A program made the position numbers and the translations under genes. A DNA stretch of 64,000 bases from Erodium maritimum (taxonomy: Eukaryota; Streptophyta; Magnoliopsida; Geraniales; Geraniaceae): the NCBI GenBank assembly GCA_963921825.1, contig OY997590.1, positions 40,689,039 to 40,753,038 of the forward strand. The letters run 5' to 3'. Under the pieces are notes generated by a model. The model did not search any database, had not been told where the DNA came from, and saw nothing but the letters and a program-made list of their open reading frames with translations. Positions 10,790 through 23,360 of this stretch are shown piece by piece; position 1 is the stretch's first letter, and each line of letters starts with the position of its first letter.

Positions 10790-12448
10790 TGTTAGTCTTA
10801 GTGCCCATAGTTCAATCCTAAATGTCCAAATGTATATATCATCGTTAGCAATAAAATCAAAACGGCTTTATATTACTTATGTGTTGGAGTAATATATCGA
10901 TGTGTGCTCTGATCTATGCCCACCATGTGAATGGAACCATAGATTTAGATAGATCATACTCGATGGGTCCCTAGTCAACAAAGCTTCATTAGAAGCGACT
11001 AGTATGAAAGATGGCTCTTTATGGCTTACGTTCTGTTAGTCATTGGAATGGGATTCCGGAGTCTGATCATAGATATCATGTGGGACATGATATTGGACGA
11101 CCCGCCCTGAATATGTGCCATAGATTAAGTCATGAACATATTCAGTGTCGTAGCTTGTCATGTATCCTTAGACCAAGGAGTCTTTGTGATCGCTATGTAG
11201 TCAACAACTGAGTTTGACCTGAGCCTAACGTTGTCTGTAACAGGGCTTCCATAACGGCCAGGATTGGCTTGGGGACGGGCTACATGAGTGACACGAAAGA
11301 CGGCTGAGGGATTTATCCCTCATACTGAGGTATGAGAAAGATATCGATTCTCGGCCGCTTGATCGAGAGTGACTGAAAGAATAGCATGGCCATGCACATG
11401 ATACTGGGTATCATATCTTTACTCATCTCACATATCAAGGAACATTGATTGAGAATAATAAGGATGACGGCTCTATGCCTTATCTCAATCAGGATATCGG
11501 AGATAAAAGGATAATGACAGGGATGACGGAAAGGTTAGAATCGACAGGGTCGATTCGTTATGCAGTGTCAGGCAATACTAAAGTCTCGTTAGTTGCCACT
11601 TAAATAGGATCAAGTAAAATGGGATTTTACGTTGATCTATTGACATGCATAAACCCTAAGGGTCACACCGGAGGATGAAACTCATTGACACATTTATGGA
11701 GAATGGCCAAAAGGGAGTTGTCTCGGGACATGACCAAAACTGGGTTTTGGGTCATGTGCCCGTAAGTGAATAGGACTTTACGGATCGAGACAAGGCTTGG
11801 AGTCTTGGGATTGATTGCGTCGGATAATGTTGGACATTTCCGGTATGGAAGGCTTGGAGGCGATGAGCGAATCACGGGACCTCGTTGGAAATGGCCACGG
11901 GCCATGTTCCAAGAGGCCCATGAAAGGCCCATGCAACCAAGGCCCATGGAACTAATTAATCAAGTCTTGATTAATTAGTACTAAGCAAGCAAGACAAGGA
12001 TTAAGGTGTTGGTGATTCACCACCTAACCCAATCTTGTCTTGTCATACTTTGTCCTATTTACACCTTACTTGACACCATACTTGTCCAACTAAAGGCATG
12101 GGACAAGTATGGTTTCAAGTAAGGTTTAAATAGGACAAAGTATGGCAAGACAAGATTGGGTTAGGTGTGGGTAACGAATGATTGGCTTGAGTCTCCAAGA
12201 CGCCTACGTATCCACATGGGAATCAAAGCCACGTAGTTCTTCTCTTTGAGGACTCAAGAACACAAAAATGGAGGTGGGAGCTTGCCAAACCCGAAATTGC
12301 AAGGGAAGGGAGAGAGAAGTTGTGTTTCCTATTCTTGTCTTGTCAATCCATTCTTTGTTAGTTGTTTCATGGTTTTAATCGTCTCTTGGTTTTCCTTGAT
12401 TTTCCGCTGCGAGTTGGTTCATCTCCAATCCTACCTCGAGACCCAACA
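10790..12448 (+). mobile_element. solo LTR of the copia family
   Basis: It starts TGTTAGTCTTAGTGCCC and ends CCTCGAGACCCAACA, as do the four LTRs at 35391, 42087, 42319 and 49094. It is flanked by perfect 5-bp duplications AAGAC (10785-10789 and 12449-12453), so the interior was lost by LTR-LTR recombination after insertion. Unlike the other copies, a central segment (about 12100-12344) is in reversed orientation. The 94-residue and 70-residue reading frames inside recur in most or all copies and appear to be LTR sequence only. Confidence 0.93.
12021..12167. repeat. 67-bp inverted repeat inside the solo LTR
   Basis: The arms 12021-12087 and 12101-12167 are inverted copies of each other, starting CACCTAACCC and ending GGGTTAGGTG, with a 13-bp spacer. 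In the LTRs at 35391 and 50782 only the left arm is present, so the right arm is an added inverted copy. Confidence 0.9.
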
Positions 12449-12453
12449 AAGAC

Positions 12454-13040
12454 ATTAATTAATTGTGTAGTATATCCACAATACAAATATTATCTTCAGT
12501 CAATTAATACAATAATTTTACAAGTCTAGCCGACTTTGATAGCTATGAAATATATCTGCATATTTTTTTTACAAATAACTATTTCCTGCAACAATTATTG
12601 TTTAACTATTTACTGAAAATATTTGTTGTACAATTAAATTTTAGATAATTATATAGAGTCCAATACATTCTTATTTGGTACAACCTATCTTCATATTATG
12701 AAAATTTGTCTAAATTCGTTTTTAAACCCTACATAAATATTAATTTATATTTCGAATAGAACATGTATTCTGCAAACACAATACAACTCTAAACAAAATA
12801 TAATTAGGTTAACCTTATGTTTAGTACCCAAACTATGATATTATATATAGGTTGTTAGTTCTGTCAAGAATTTACACTATATTCGAAATTCAAGTTTGTC
12901 TATAGATTGTTCAAGTTATTTTCATTCAATATCATCCATTGGTGTTATATTTTTCAAGGTTAGTATTTTATTATTAAAGGTTTTAGTTTATTTGCTGTAT
13001 TTTAATAGTAGTTAGTTTAGTCATATACATATTTTAACTT
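12454..13040. other. AT-rich sequence without recognised features
   Basis: AT-rich DNA with no long reading frame, repeat or RNA gene that I can support. It lies just upstream of the first exon-like pieces of the Ulp1-like gene and may be its 5' flank or an intron. Confidence 0.4.
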
Positions 13041-14003
13041 ATGTAATAACTTGCAGGATGAGCCTGAAGAACACAAGTAATACAATTATGGATGTCGTTG
13101 GTAAAATAGCAAATTCGGCTACTTCATTTGGGGGCAATTAGTATATTATTTGTATTCACCAACATACCATTTATTCATGGTTCAGACAAAATATTTTAGG
13201 ACATTTTACATATTACGCGTTACCTGTAAGATATCATAGATTAATAACAATAAAAATTTATTATTAAATATTATTCATACGTTGGTTTGTAATTTATTCA
13301 TTAATCTCATAAAACATCAATGTACGACCTACACACACATATTTTAATCTTCATACATTTTGTTTCAGATGAGTCTGATTTTCAGTCTAAGCCTATTACT
13401 TCAAATAATCTTGATGTTCATGTTCCGGTATCAAAGGTCCATATGATTAAGGATGGTGAGGATGTATCAAATGGTAATGGTAATTATGATGTTATATTTA
13501 AAAATTAAAGTAAATATTAAATTTTATTCCAATAATACAAATTATATTATTCGAATTGTCTGTACAATTATATTAAATTACTATTACATTTTAAAATTTA
13601 TTAAATTTATAAATACCTAATGTTAATATATATATTACTGATTTCAGACTTTAAATTACATACTTTGAAGAATAGGAAAGTTGATACTAGCAATGTTGTC
13701 AAGCAATCCATAATTGCCAAGCAATCCATAACTGCCAAGCAACTTGTTCAAAATAATGGTAAGTTTTTATTTAGTTATTATTTGAATCCATATATATGGT
13801 TTAATTACTGTATGTTTTACAATCATAATTACCTTTTATATGTTTGTTTGTTGGTAATAATCGACTATGTCATTATAAACTAACTATAACTGTATTTTTG
13901 ATATTTTTTATTAACTAATGTATATATATATATATATATAAATATTGAACTAATATTGTAGTGTCTTGATCCAGGTGTTAAAAAAGACATAAAAAAAGGA
14001 AAT

Positions 14004-15570
14004 ATGGCCCGGGCTTTGTTGGCATTCTACCGATATTGGACAAGGAACAATCGATAAGGAAGAAGATAAAGAATCCAAGGTTTACACAAAAGGATCTCTC
14101 CGATCTGATATCCAAAAGACGTTCTACAATGCCTCAACTTAGGACCAGAGCATCGCCGAATAAGTTATACGATATGTTGCTATCACTTACTACAGAACAA
14201 AAAGATGTTGTCAAACAAATAGGATTTGGATACATTCTAGACTTGAATGTCAAAAACATTCCTCATGCATTAGCATACTACCTGGTTGAAAACTTTGATG
14301 TTTCAAGTATGTCATTGTTCATAAATTATGGCAGACATTCACTGACGATTACCGACCTTGAAGTTCATAATACGCTTGGTATTCCAATGGGCAATCTGGA
14401 TGTTTTATGTGATTTTAATGAAGTGAAGAATACTACTGAACACGATGCATGGCTAAAGCAGTTTGAAGATTCGGTAATCACAACCAAATTGTTAACGAGC
14501 AAGATGTCGGAACAAATCATGGGTGGTGATGAATCCAAAAGAAATTTCATGCTACTATTCTTTACAACAATGATAGAGCCTGACCCAGAAAATCTAGTTA
14601 ACCAATCTTGTTTCCAATCTTTAGTGGATGTCTCTCGTATAGCTGATTACAATTGGTGTCAATTCATCGTTCAGAAACTGGAGAGTTCAAAGAGGGATTA
14701 AGTGAATCAAAGCAAGGAATCTCGTTATTTCAACGGTCCAATTACATTTTTACTGGTCAGTTAAAATGCATATCTTATGCAAACTGTTTACAATACGTAT
14801 ACAAAAATCTTACTTTATTATTATACAACATCTTTATAATATTTCGACTATTTCAATACAGTTGTTCTATTTGGATCGTGTCCAAGTAGGAATTACTACT
14901 ATCCCTAGGAAATGGCCTTCATTAATTGGATGGACGGATAATAGAGTTATCGAGAGAGTGATGCTCGAGATAGAGTTAGGAGCATTTGGTAATGGTTACG
15001 TGCTAACGGAGCCACCTAAATTCAGCAGTGTAGACAATAATACAAACCTTTCATCTAGGGTGAATGATGATTCTAAACTTGTTGATGGAAAACGTGGAAA
15101 ACAAACCGAGCAGGTAATTTAAATTACATATCATTCATTACTTCCTTATATCAAATTGAAATATAATATATGTTGTATTATATAGTAAAAGCATATGATA
15201 TACTAATTACATTAAGACTTGTATATCAGGAATTCGTTGACAAATTTTGCAATACTGGAAAAAAGTTTTTAGAATATTCAATTGAACTTAACAAGATATT
15301 ACGCAAAGCAAAAGAACGTTTTCCTGAATCCGCTTTCTTCGAACGCATAGTTTATATGCTCGGAAACTCGTATTACAAAAAAGAAAATGAAGATGTGCAG
15401 TGAAAAAGAAGAGTTGTTATTTACACAAGATCCATGGTTTAAATTACCTGGAGTTTTGTATAGTATTATCAGCTTAGAGCATGGAGGAGGTGCAATAAAA
15501 AATGTTCAAATGTCAATGTTTGAAGTAGTTAATTTGAATAAAGTTTCCTTACAAGAGGATGAGACCATTG
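14004..15570 (+). pseudogene. Ulp1-like gene, N-terminal exon block
   Basis: The longest exon (to about 14755) encodes a region with LYDMLLSLTTEQKDVVKQIGFG, LDLNVKNIPHALAYYLVENF and LEVHNTLGIPMGN. This matches the plant pattern in which a polymorphic N-terminal domain precedes a Ulp1 protease. A frame change is needed near 14690 to keep similarity (GEFKEGLSESKQG). An intron of about 105 bp ends at TACAG, and the next exon (14862-15112) encodes LFYLDRVQVGITTIPRKWP. A third exon begins after ATCAG near 15229 and, after another frame change near 15400, runs to DETI, where the solo LTR interrupts it. Confidence 0.7.
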
Positions 15571-18533
15571 TGTAAGAACCACTCCTGGTCAACGCCAGTC
15601 AAATTGGCGAAAAACAGGAAAATTTAAAATTTTGGGACAGACACTTAAATGAACATAAATTTGACCCCGAGGGTCATATCAGACTTATGTTGACCCCGAT
15701 ATCGACCAAAGGGAGTTCTGGGGGACTCAGGGAAACTTTTTGACCAATTTGGGAAATGTTGACTTTTTGCCGGAAAAGTCAATCGAGCGACGTTTTGGTC
15801 CGTTCGAGGCCCGTTTTGGATCCAAAATCCTTAGCCGTCGTTACAGCGGTCTTAGTTGGGCCGTTTCCTTCTAGCCCGTGAAGTTTCATAATTTCTTGGA
15901 AAGTGGGCCCATTCGGGGCCCGAGACGGCCGAATTTCGCGAATCTGACTGAAAGAGAGAGAAAAGGAGAGAGAAAGAAGAGAGAAGAAGGATAGAAGGAA
16001 AAGGAAAAGGGGAGAATAAGAGTTAGGTTTTGACGGTTTCCCGACGATCCAACCAACGGATCATCTCAACGGTCGAAGAATCAAGCTCCCGTCATCATTC
16101 CCTACGCTGAGAACCTAATTGATTTTCGTTTTGGTACGTTTGAAAGTTAGGGTTTGGGTTTAAACGAGTTAAATATGGTTGAGTTAAGGTGTGGGGTTCA
16201 TTGGAGACGTTTTGAGACGAAAATGACCGGATTCTGGTGACTGGAGGCTCGGGAGAGCTCCGGCCACCGTGGGTGGTGGCTGGCCGGAGCTAGGACCGGC
16301 CACCACTGTGGTGAACCGGTCCAAAATCGGTCCAGCCCCCCACGGCTAAGGGTGGCCGGGTGGGGCCCACGTGTTCGGGTCTCGGGGTTTCGTGTTCGGG
16401 TGGTTTAGGACGATCCCCAAGTCGTTAATCCACACCCGGAACGAATTATGGATTTAATTTGCAAAAGTTTGAAATGACGAGTTTAGAAACTTTAAACGCG
16501 AATTAAATTGCTCGGAAGTCGGAAATTGATTCCGTCGATTGCATTGGAACCCTTGAATTATTCTAAGATAGTAGAAACGAAAACGGGAATTTTCGGAGCC
16601 CCGGAAGGGCGTTTTCCAATCCCGGGCAGATTCTCCGAGCCGGGCGAATCGGGCCTTTCCGGGCCCATTATTGACAATGTCGAGTAATTGGGAAGTTTGG
16701 GAGTGATCGGCATTGTCGGGGTTGCGTTCGAGCGTTAAGTTCATTAAATTCGGGTTTCGCCTACTTATTTAAAAAGTGTGTTAATTGTAATCATTGCAGA
16801 CCGTGTCGCCGACCGTGGAAAGAGGAGGCTAAGCGGGTAATTCTGGAGCACGCCGAAGCTTGGGCGTGGACTTTTGGGAAAGCGTTACGAGGTAGGGAAA
16901 AGTAGCCGGATCTCGGCCTTGACTAGGGAAAGTTAACAGTACAAATCCATGTGACACCTAGTGGTGTCGTAGGGTGAGTAAGTTTATCGAACACTAGAAA
17001 TGCAGGCGACACTTAGTGGTGTCGTATGATACGTGAACGTATTGAACAATAGAAATGCATGACACTTAGTAGTGTCGTAGGATAAGTGAACTTATCGAAC
17101 AATGGAAATACTGGTGGCATTTGGTTGTGCCCGGAGGTTGATTGAATTGTTTGTGTTTGTGGGTGGCCATGAGTGACGTTGGGGTGTTGAACCCGTATAT
17201 TATTGTTGGTGTACCGTGGGTGGCCATGAGTGTCGTTGGGGTGTTGAACCCGTATATTACTATTGGTGTACCATGGGTGGCCATGAGTGCCGTTGGGGTG
17301 TTGAACTCGTATATTACTGTCGGTGTGTCGTGGGTGGCCATGAGTGTTGTTGGGGTGTTGAACTCGTGTATTACTGTTGGTGTGTCGTGGGTGGCCATGA
17401 GTGTCGTTGGGGTGTTGAACCCGTATGTTATTGTTGGTGTCTATGGGTGGCCATGAGTGCCGTTGGGGTGTTGAACCCGTATATTACTGTTGGTGTGTCA
17501 TGGGTGGCCATGTGTGCCCGTGGGGAGTTGAACCCGTGTTGGTTGACTGACTTGCCGAGTGGTAGTTAGTCGTGTTGTCGTATTCTCTTTCTTTGCGGGG
17601 TGTTGTGTGCCATTTGGTTGTGACTGTGATTGCATGGAGGTTGGGGGCCCGCCTGAAAATAAGGGGTCCTGTGGTCGCGCGCGTGGGGGTTGGCTAGCCT
17701 TCCGACTAACCATCGGTAAAGTTGTGCATTCTTCTGCGATAAAGAGGTACTGTGGTCGCGCGCGTGGGGGTTGGCTAGCCTTCCGACTAACCATCGGTAA
17801 AGTTGTGCATTTCTTCGGCGATGAAGGGCGGCTATCCTTCCGACTAGCTATCGGAAAAGTATCGTTGTATATATCGCTAACAGGTCGACCGCCTGGCCCG
17901 ACTGCGTTCGGGAGAAGTTGCGTGGGGCAGGCTCAAGCCCAGCCGGTTAGCAACCGGCACTGAGTAGCTGGAGTGCGATCCTTTGTGATCTTGATTGTTG
18001 TGTGCGATCCTTTGTGATCTTGGGTGTTGCGTGATTATCTTTTGCGTCTTTGGTGGAGGTCGTAACCGCTGTGCCGGGTCTACATTACGCGTCCGGGATT
18101 GAGTTGGTTGGGGAAAGTAACAATTTTCGCCTGACAGTCGGGTTACTTGAGTTTGGGGATAGTAGTCCCCGGTGTTTGGTTTGTTGTTGGTGTTTCCGGC
18201 ATTATCTGCTAGTATGCCGTAGTCAGTCTGGTATCCGTGGTGGTGAGCGAACGCTCACCCCTAGCTGCTTTTCCTATAGGTACTGGTCGCGAGACGGAAT
18301 AGGGGAACTCTCGAAGCTTGAAGAGCTGGGAGCGGGAGTCCGGGTTTTTGGGAGTCTAGCGACGTACGCTTTGATTTTTGTCCACTTGTTTTGGACGTGT
18401 TTTCAGTTGTAAAATATTATTTTGTTTAACTCAAAGTGGTAATTTTAAGCGGTTTATTAATATGTTTGAAAACTGTTTTATTGTTTCACCGTTCGCGTTC
18501 CGGGTTCGGTTCTACCGAATTTGGGGCGTGACA
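15571..18533 (+). mobile_element. solo LTR of the Tekay-like gypsy family (2963 bp)
   Basis: It starts TGTAAGAACCACTCC and ends GGGGCGTGACA. Perfect 5-bp duplications CATTG lie at 15566-15570 and 18534-18538. The Ulp1-like exon is cut at DETI, and its frame resumes directly after the duplication as VVQSQRT, so the insertion is exonic. It carries a 57-bp tandem array (17161-17545) and two copies of a unit of about 120 bp around 17667-17820. No interior is left, so it arose by LTR-LTR recombination. Confidence 0.95.
17161..17545. repeat. 57-bp tandem array in the solo gypsy LTR
   Basis: About 6.7 units begin at 17161, 17218, 17275, 17332, 17389, about 17445 and about 17502, with the theme GGGTGGCCATGAGTG...TTGAACCCG. 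Frames stay open on both strands through the array, giving spurious repetitive proteins. Confidence 0.92.
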
Positions 18534-19464
18534 CATTGTGGTACAGTCACAGCGCACCACAACAGTCTCGGAAAATAATGGTAAAGATTTGCATCCAAAT
18601 GTTGAGAATATCATTAACCGCATCAATTCTGGTAAGCACCTCCTAGTTGAAAACATTCGTCCTACTGGTATTTTAATCAATGAACCAAAGTACGCTATTG
18701 GAAATAAGTCTCATTCAAAAATACCTCACAACCGAGTACCAATACCATCCTTATATTCTATATCACGTTATGGTGAAAGGAAAACGAATTTCAATGACGA
18801 GTTGGAGCAAGATAAGCTTCAAATAGGAGAATGGATACAAGTACCTGGAAATAATGTGTAAGTATATTATCTTTACAAATATCATAAAATCACTCTAATA
18901 CTTATGTTATTCTCACTATCAGCATTATTAATAACTTTAAATTAATTTTATTTTTTTTTCAACTGCAATCAAATGGTATACATTTGTGAACCATTCCAAA
19001 TAACCAAGCAAGGAATGCAGACTTTATTTCCTAATGTCTAATTGGGCGTACAAGTTGTTGATTCGTGGTGTAATTATCTGAACAATTTAGAGGAGCTTCG
19101 AAATAAGAAATCAGCATCACGTTTTTTCTTATCGTCACAAGCCAGTATTTGGTATGACAGGTATGAAAACCATAACAGTTTTGATGAACAATTTACTGCA
19201 GAGATAGAGCCTTTCAAAGTTGACTGGAAGAATTTGGAATTGGTAAATACATTATTTTGTGCTATTATTTAATTTTTTTCAATAGTATTTATTTATTTTT
19301 AGTTGACAACTTTCAATTATTTTTAGTTATTCATGGTTGTATTGAAATCGAATCACTTCACAATGTTTTGCATTGACTTGAAAAGGGAAACTGTGGAGAT
19401 ATTTGACAATTCTGAGTCATCTATGTCTGATGAATCTCGTTATGATGGAATCCATGGTGCCATG
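18534..19464 (+). pseudogene. Ulp1-like gene, middle exons with the catalytic His and Asp
   Basis: The exon resumes after the solo LTR (18534 to about 18856, ending GEWIQVPGNN before GTAAGT). The next exon, about 18971-19250, encodes MVYICEPFQITKQGMQTLFPNV, then an in-frame TAA at 19039-19041, then LGVQVVDSWCNYLNN. After an intron, 19327-19464 encodes MVVLKSNHFTMFCIDLKRE and VEIFDNSESS, which hold the likely catalytic histidine and aspartate of a C48 protease, and ends at a good donor ATG|GTAAGG. The following intron contains the ATT microsatellite and the full-length gypsy element. Confidence 0.75.
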
Positions 19465-19487
19465 GTAAGGCCTATACAAATCATAAA

Positions 19488-19626
<139 letters not shown>

Positions 19627-21260
19627 TGTAAGGACCACTCCCAGTCAACGCTAGTCAAATCGGCAAAAAACAGGAAAGTCATAGCGGACTTAAGTTGACC
19701 ACGATATCGATCAAAGTGAGTTCTGGGGGACTCAGGGCAACTTTCTGACCAGTTTGAGAAAGGTTGACTTTTTGCCGGAAAAGTCAACCGAGCGACGTTT
19801 TGGTCCGTTCGAGGTCCGTTTTGGATCCAAGAAGCTTAGCCGTCGTCACAACGGTCTTAGTTGAGTCGTTTCCTTGTAGCCCGTGAAGTTTTGTAATTTC
19901 TTGGAAAAAGTGTCCGTTCGGGGCCCGAGACGGCAGAATTTCGCGAATCTGAAAGAAAAATATCTACAAAGATATCTTTCTAAAGGTTGGGACCCACAAG
20001 ACACTTGTCGGAAATGGGGTGGTGGTTGGTTTTTAAATTAAAGAAAAAGGTGAATGAATGGTAGTTTTGTAATTAAGGGGGGATGGTGTTAGTTTTGAAC
20101 AAAAACAAAAGGGAATTGGCAGAGTGTTCGGCCATACAAAAAAAGAAAGAGAAGTGGAGAGAGAAAGAAGAGAGAGAAAGGGAAGGAGAGAAAAGGAAAG
20201 AAAATGGGAGATTTTGGTTATTTCCCAACGATCTGACCGACCGATCGACTCAATGACTGCGGATTCGAACTCCCCTCGTCATTCCCTACGGTGAGAACCC
20301 ATTCTTTTCTCGTTTTGGTACGTTTGAAAAATTAGGGTTTGAGTTTAAACGAGTCAAATATGGTTGGGTTTTGTTTAAGACTGGTTTAAAGATGAATGGT
20401 TGAGGTTTGGGGTTCGTTAGGAACGTTTTGGGGCGAAAATGAAATTTTCCCATTGTGGTCGTGTGGGGCCCACTTGGCCGGGCCTCGGGTTTTACGTGTT
20501 CGGGTGGTTTTAGACGATCCCCGAATCGATAATTCACACCCGGAACGAATTTTGGAATTAAATTGTGAAAGTTGGAAATTTCGGGTTTAGAAACTTTAAA
20601 CGCTAACTAAATCGCTCAGAAGTCGGAAATTGATTCCGTCGATTGAATTGGAACCCTTGAATTATTCTAAGATCGTAGAAACGAAAACGGGAATTTTCGG
20701 AGCCCCGGAAGAGCGTTTTCCAATCCCGGGCAGATTCGCCGAGCCGGGCGAAACGGGCTTTTCCGGGCCCATTATTGACAATGTCAAGAAATTAGGAAGT
20801 TTGGGAGTGATCGACATTGACGGGGTTGAGTTTGGGCGTCAAATTCATTAAAATTCAGCTTTGTCTGCAAACTTAAAAAGTGTTTAATTGTGATCTTGTT
20901 AGATCGTACCGAGGATCGCGGAAAGGGAAAGCTAGGCGAGTGATCGCGAGCACGCCGGAGCTTGGTTGTGGAATTTTGGGAAAGCGTTACGAGGTAGGGA
21001 AAAGTAGTCGGATCTCGGCCCTGACTAGGGAAAGTTAACAGTAGAAATGCATGTGACACTTGGGTGTCGTGGGTTAAGTACGTTTATCGAACAATAGAAA
21101 GGCAGGCGACACCGGGTGGTGTCGTATGATACGGGAACGTATCGAACAATAGAAATGCATGTGACACTTAGTAGTGTCGTAGGAGCAGTGAACTTATCGA
21201 TATTAGAATTACTGGAGGCATTTGGTTATGCCCGGAGGTTGATTGTTTAGTTTGTGTCTT

Positions 21261-21600
21261 GGGTGACAATGAGTGCCCGTGGGGTTGTTGAGCCCGTGTC
21301 TTTACTGTTGGTGTCTTGGGTGGCCATGAGTGCCCGTGGGGTTGTTGAATCCGTGTCTTTACGGTTGTTGTCTTGGGTGATCATGAGTGCCCGTGGGGTT
21401 GTTGAACCCGTGTTTTTACCGTTGGTGTCTTGGGTGGCCGTGAGTTCCCGTGGGGTTGTTGAACCTGTGGTTTTACCGTGGTGTCTTGGGTGGCCATGAG
21501 TGCCCGTGGGAATGTTGAACCCGTGCTTTACTGTTGGTGTCTTGGGTGGCCATGAGTGCCCGTGGGGTTGTTGAACCGGTGTTGTTGTTGTTTGTTGAAC
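21261..21600. repeat. 57-bp tandem array in the 5' LTR
   Basis: About six units, starting near 21261, 21318, 21375, 21432, 21488 and 21545, share the theme TGAGTGCCCGTGGGGTTGTTGA. The matching array in the 3' LTR (28326-28700) has about seven units. Confidence 0.92.
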
Positions 21601-21646
21601 TTTACTTGTGATTGTGATTGTGGTTACCTGGGGTTGGTGAGTGACA

Positions 21647-21990
21647 GGTCGACAGCCTGATCCGACTTTGTGTCGGGAAAAGTGCGACCGGTCGACCGCC
21701 TGATCCAACCGTCGTGTTGGGAAAAGTGCAACAGGTCGACAGCCTATCCGATTGGGTGTCGGGAAAAGTGCGACAGGTCGACAGCCTGATCCGACTTTGT
21801 GTTGGGAAAAGTGCGACCGGTCGACCGCCTGATCCAACCGTCGTGTTGGGAAAAGTGCAACAGGTCGACAGCCTATCCGATTGGGTGTCGGGAAAAGTGC
21901 GACAGGTCGACAGCCTGATCCAACCGTCGTGTTGTGAAAAGTGCGACAGTTCGGCCGCCTGATCCAACCGTCGTGTTTGGAAAAGGGCAG
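21647..21990. repeat. 43-bp tandem array in the 5' LTR
   Basis: About eight units of 42-44 bp with the theme ACAGGTCGACAGCCTGATCC and GGGAAAAGTGCG. A block of about 125 bp, three units long, is repeated nearly exactly, so the array expanded by a multi-unit step. The 3' LTR has about five units (28767-28985). Confidence 0.9.
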
Positions 21991-22570
21991 GGGTACTGAG
22001 CAGTTGAAGTGCGATCCTTTGCGATCTTCTTTGGTGTGCGATCCTTTGTGATCTTGGGTGTTGCGTGGTTATCTTTCGTGTCCTTGGAGGAAGTCGAAAT
22101 CGTTGTGTCGGGTCTACATTACGTGTCCGAGTGTTGAGTCGGTTGAGGAAAGTAATAGTCGTGTGTCAGTCGGGTTACTTGAGGTTGGGGATAGTAGTCC
22201 CCGGTGTTGGGTTTGTTGTTGGTGTTACCGGCATTGTCTGCTAGTATGTCGTAGTCAGTCTGTTATCCGTGGTGGTGAGCGAACGCTCACCCCTAGTTGC
22301 TTTTCCTACAGGTACTGGTCGCAAGACGGACTAGGTGAGCTCTCGAAGCTTGAAGAGCTAGGAGCGGGAGTCCGGGTTTCCTTTTTGAATCTAGCGACGT
22401 ACGCCTTGTATTTTGTCCGCTTGTTGGGACGTACTTTTGAGTTGTAAATTATTATTTTGATTAACTAATTGGTGGTTTTAAAGCGATTTATTTAAAAGGT
22501 TTGAAAATGTTTTATTGTCTCAAACGTTCGCGTTCCGGGTTTGGTTCTACTGAATTTGGGGCGTGACAGC

Positions 22571-22583
22571 TTGATATCAGAGC
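22571..22583 (+). other. primer-binding site of the full-length gypsy element
   Basis: TTGATATCAGAGC lies two bases after the 5' LTR. It differs by one base from the plant initiator tRNA-Met type site TTGGTATCAGAGC, which is seen intact in the minus-strand relative at 9341-9354. Confidence 0.75.
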
Positions 22584-22931
22584 GCGAGGTTTCACACCTC
22601 GGACTGTACGTCAATTAGGTGGGGAGAGTTGAGTCTTTAAAGGTCCCGTCGTGCGTTGGTTTCGCAAATCAAAACCGTGTGTAGACCCGTAGTGTCCTAA
22701 GTCTTGGTTGTTGTTCTGTGTGTGTACAGTACTGTTATTACTGGCATATTGATTGTGTGTTGCTGCGTGAAACGTTTTTAAGCTTTCGCGACTCGACTCA
22801 GGGGCGCCCCTGTAGTCGAGCGTGACGGTGCTGATATCAAGTGGGTACAAGTTAGTTCGGGGACGCCTGGACCGAGTTGTAACTACGTGATGTCAAAAAT
22901 GAGATTTTATGATGAAGGGGAGAAAAGTTTT

Positions 22932-23200
22932 TAAAATTGGTTGGCCCTGTGGGTTTTTTTTTTAAAATTGGTTGGCCATGTGGGCGTGTGTGTAAGTTGG
23001 TTGGCCCTGTGGGCGTGTGTTTAAGTTGGTTGGCCCTGTGGGGTGTGTGTAAGTTGGTTGGCCCAGTGGGCGTGCTTTGATTTTGGTTGGCCCGGTGGGC
23101 GCGGTTTGATTTTGGTTGGCCCGGTGGGCGTGTTTTGATTTTGGGTTGGCCCGGTGAGCGTGTTTTGATTTGGGTTGGCCTTGTCGGCTTGTGATTGAGG
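22932..23200. repeat. 29-31 bp tandem array in the gypsy leader
   Basis: About nine units with the theme TTGGTTGGCCCGGTGGGCGTG. A related but shorter array is visible on the minus strand near 3690-3790. Confidence 0.88.
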
Positions 23201-23360
23201 TTGGGTGACTTGAATTTGTCTATGAGTCGTTGTGCGTGTGGTCGGTAATTTGGTGATCGAGTGTGTGTGACGCTTAAAACTGTTTTTGGGGTTAAAAAGA
23301 GGTAAAAATCGAGTCTGAAACAATTTTGGGAAATAGGCCTGCGCGAGCGTCACGGACCCT

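Larger units (their letters stand above)
19627..22568 (+). repeat. 5' LTR of the full-length gypsy element (2942 bp)
   Basis: It starts TGTAAGGACCACTCC and ends GGGGCGTGACA. It contains a 57-bp array (21261-21600) and a 43-bp array (21647-21990). It is homologous to 15571-18533 and 26666-29563. Confidence 0.94.

Noticed and set aside
11663-11947. 94-residue frame also found at 42850-43134, 49625-49909 and 51426-51710, with a shorter relative at 36263
   Set aside because: It recurs only because copia LTR copies are alike. No domain or coding signature is visible, and the frame runs antisense to the element.
17066-17570. Repetitive proteins in the solo gypsy LTR, and similar ones at 21247-21837 and 28233-28621
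   Set aside because: Translations of the 57-bp LTR minisatellite, on both strands, with no start context or conservation beyond the repeat.
21647-21990. CRISPR-like regular array
   Set aside because: Units are contiguous without unique spacers, the DNA is plant nuclear, and the array lies inside an LTR.
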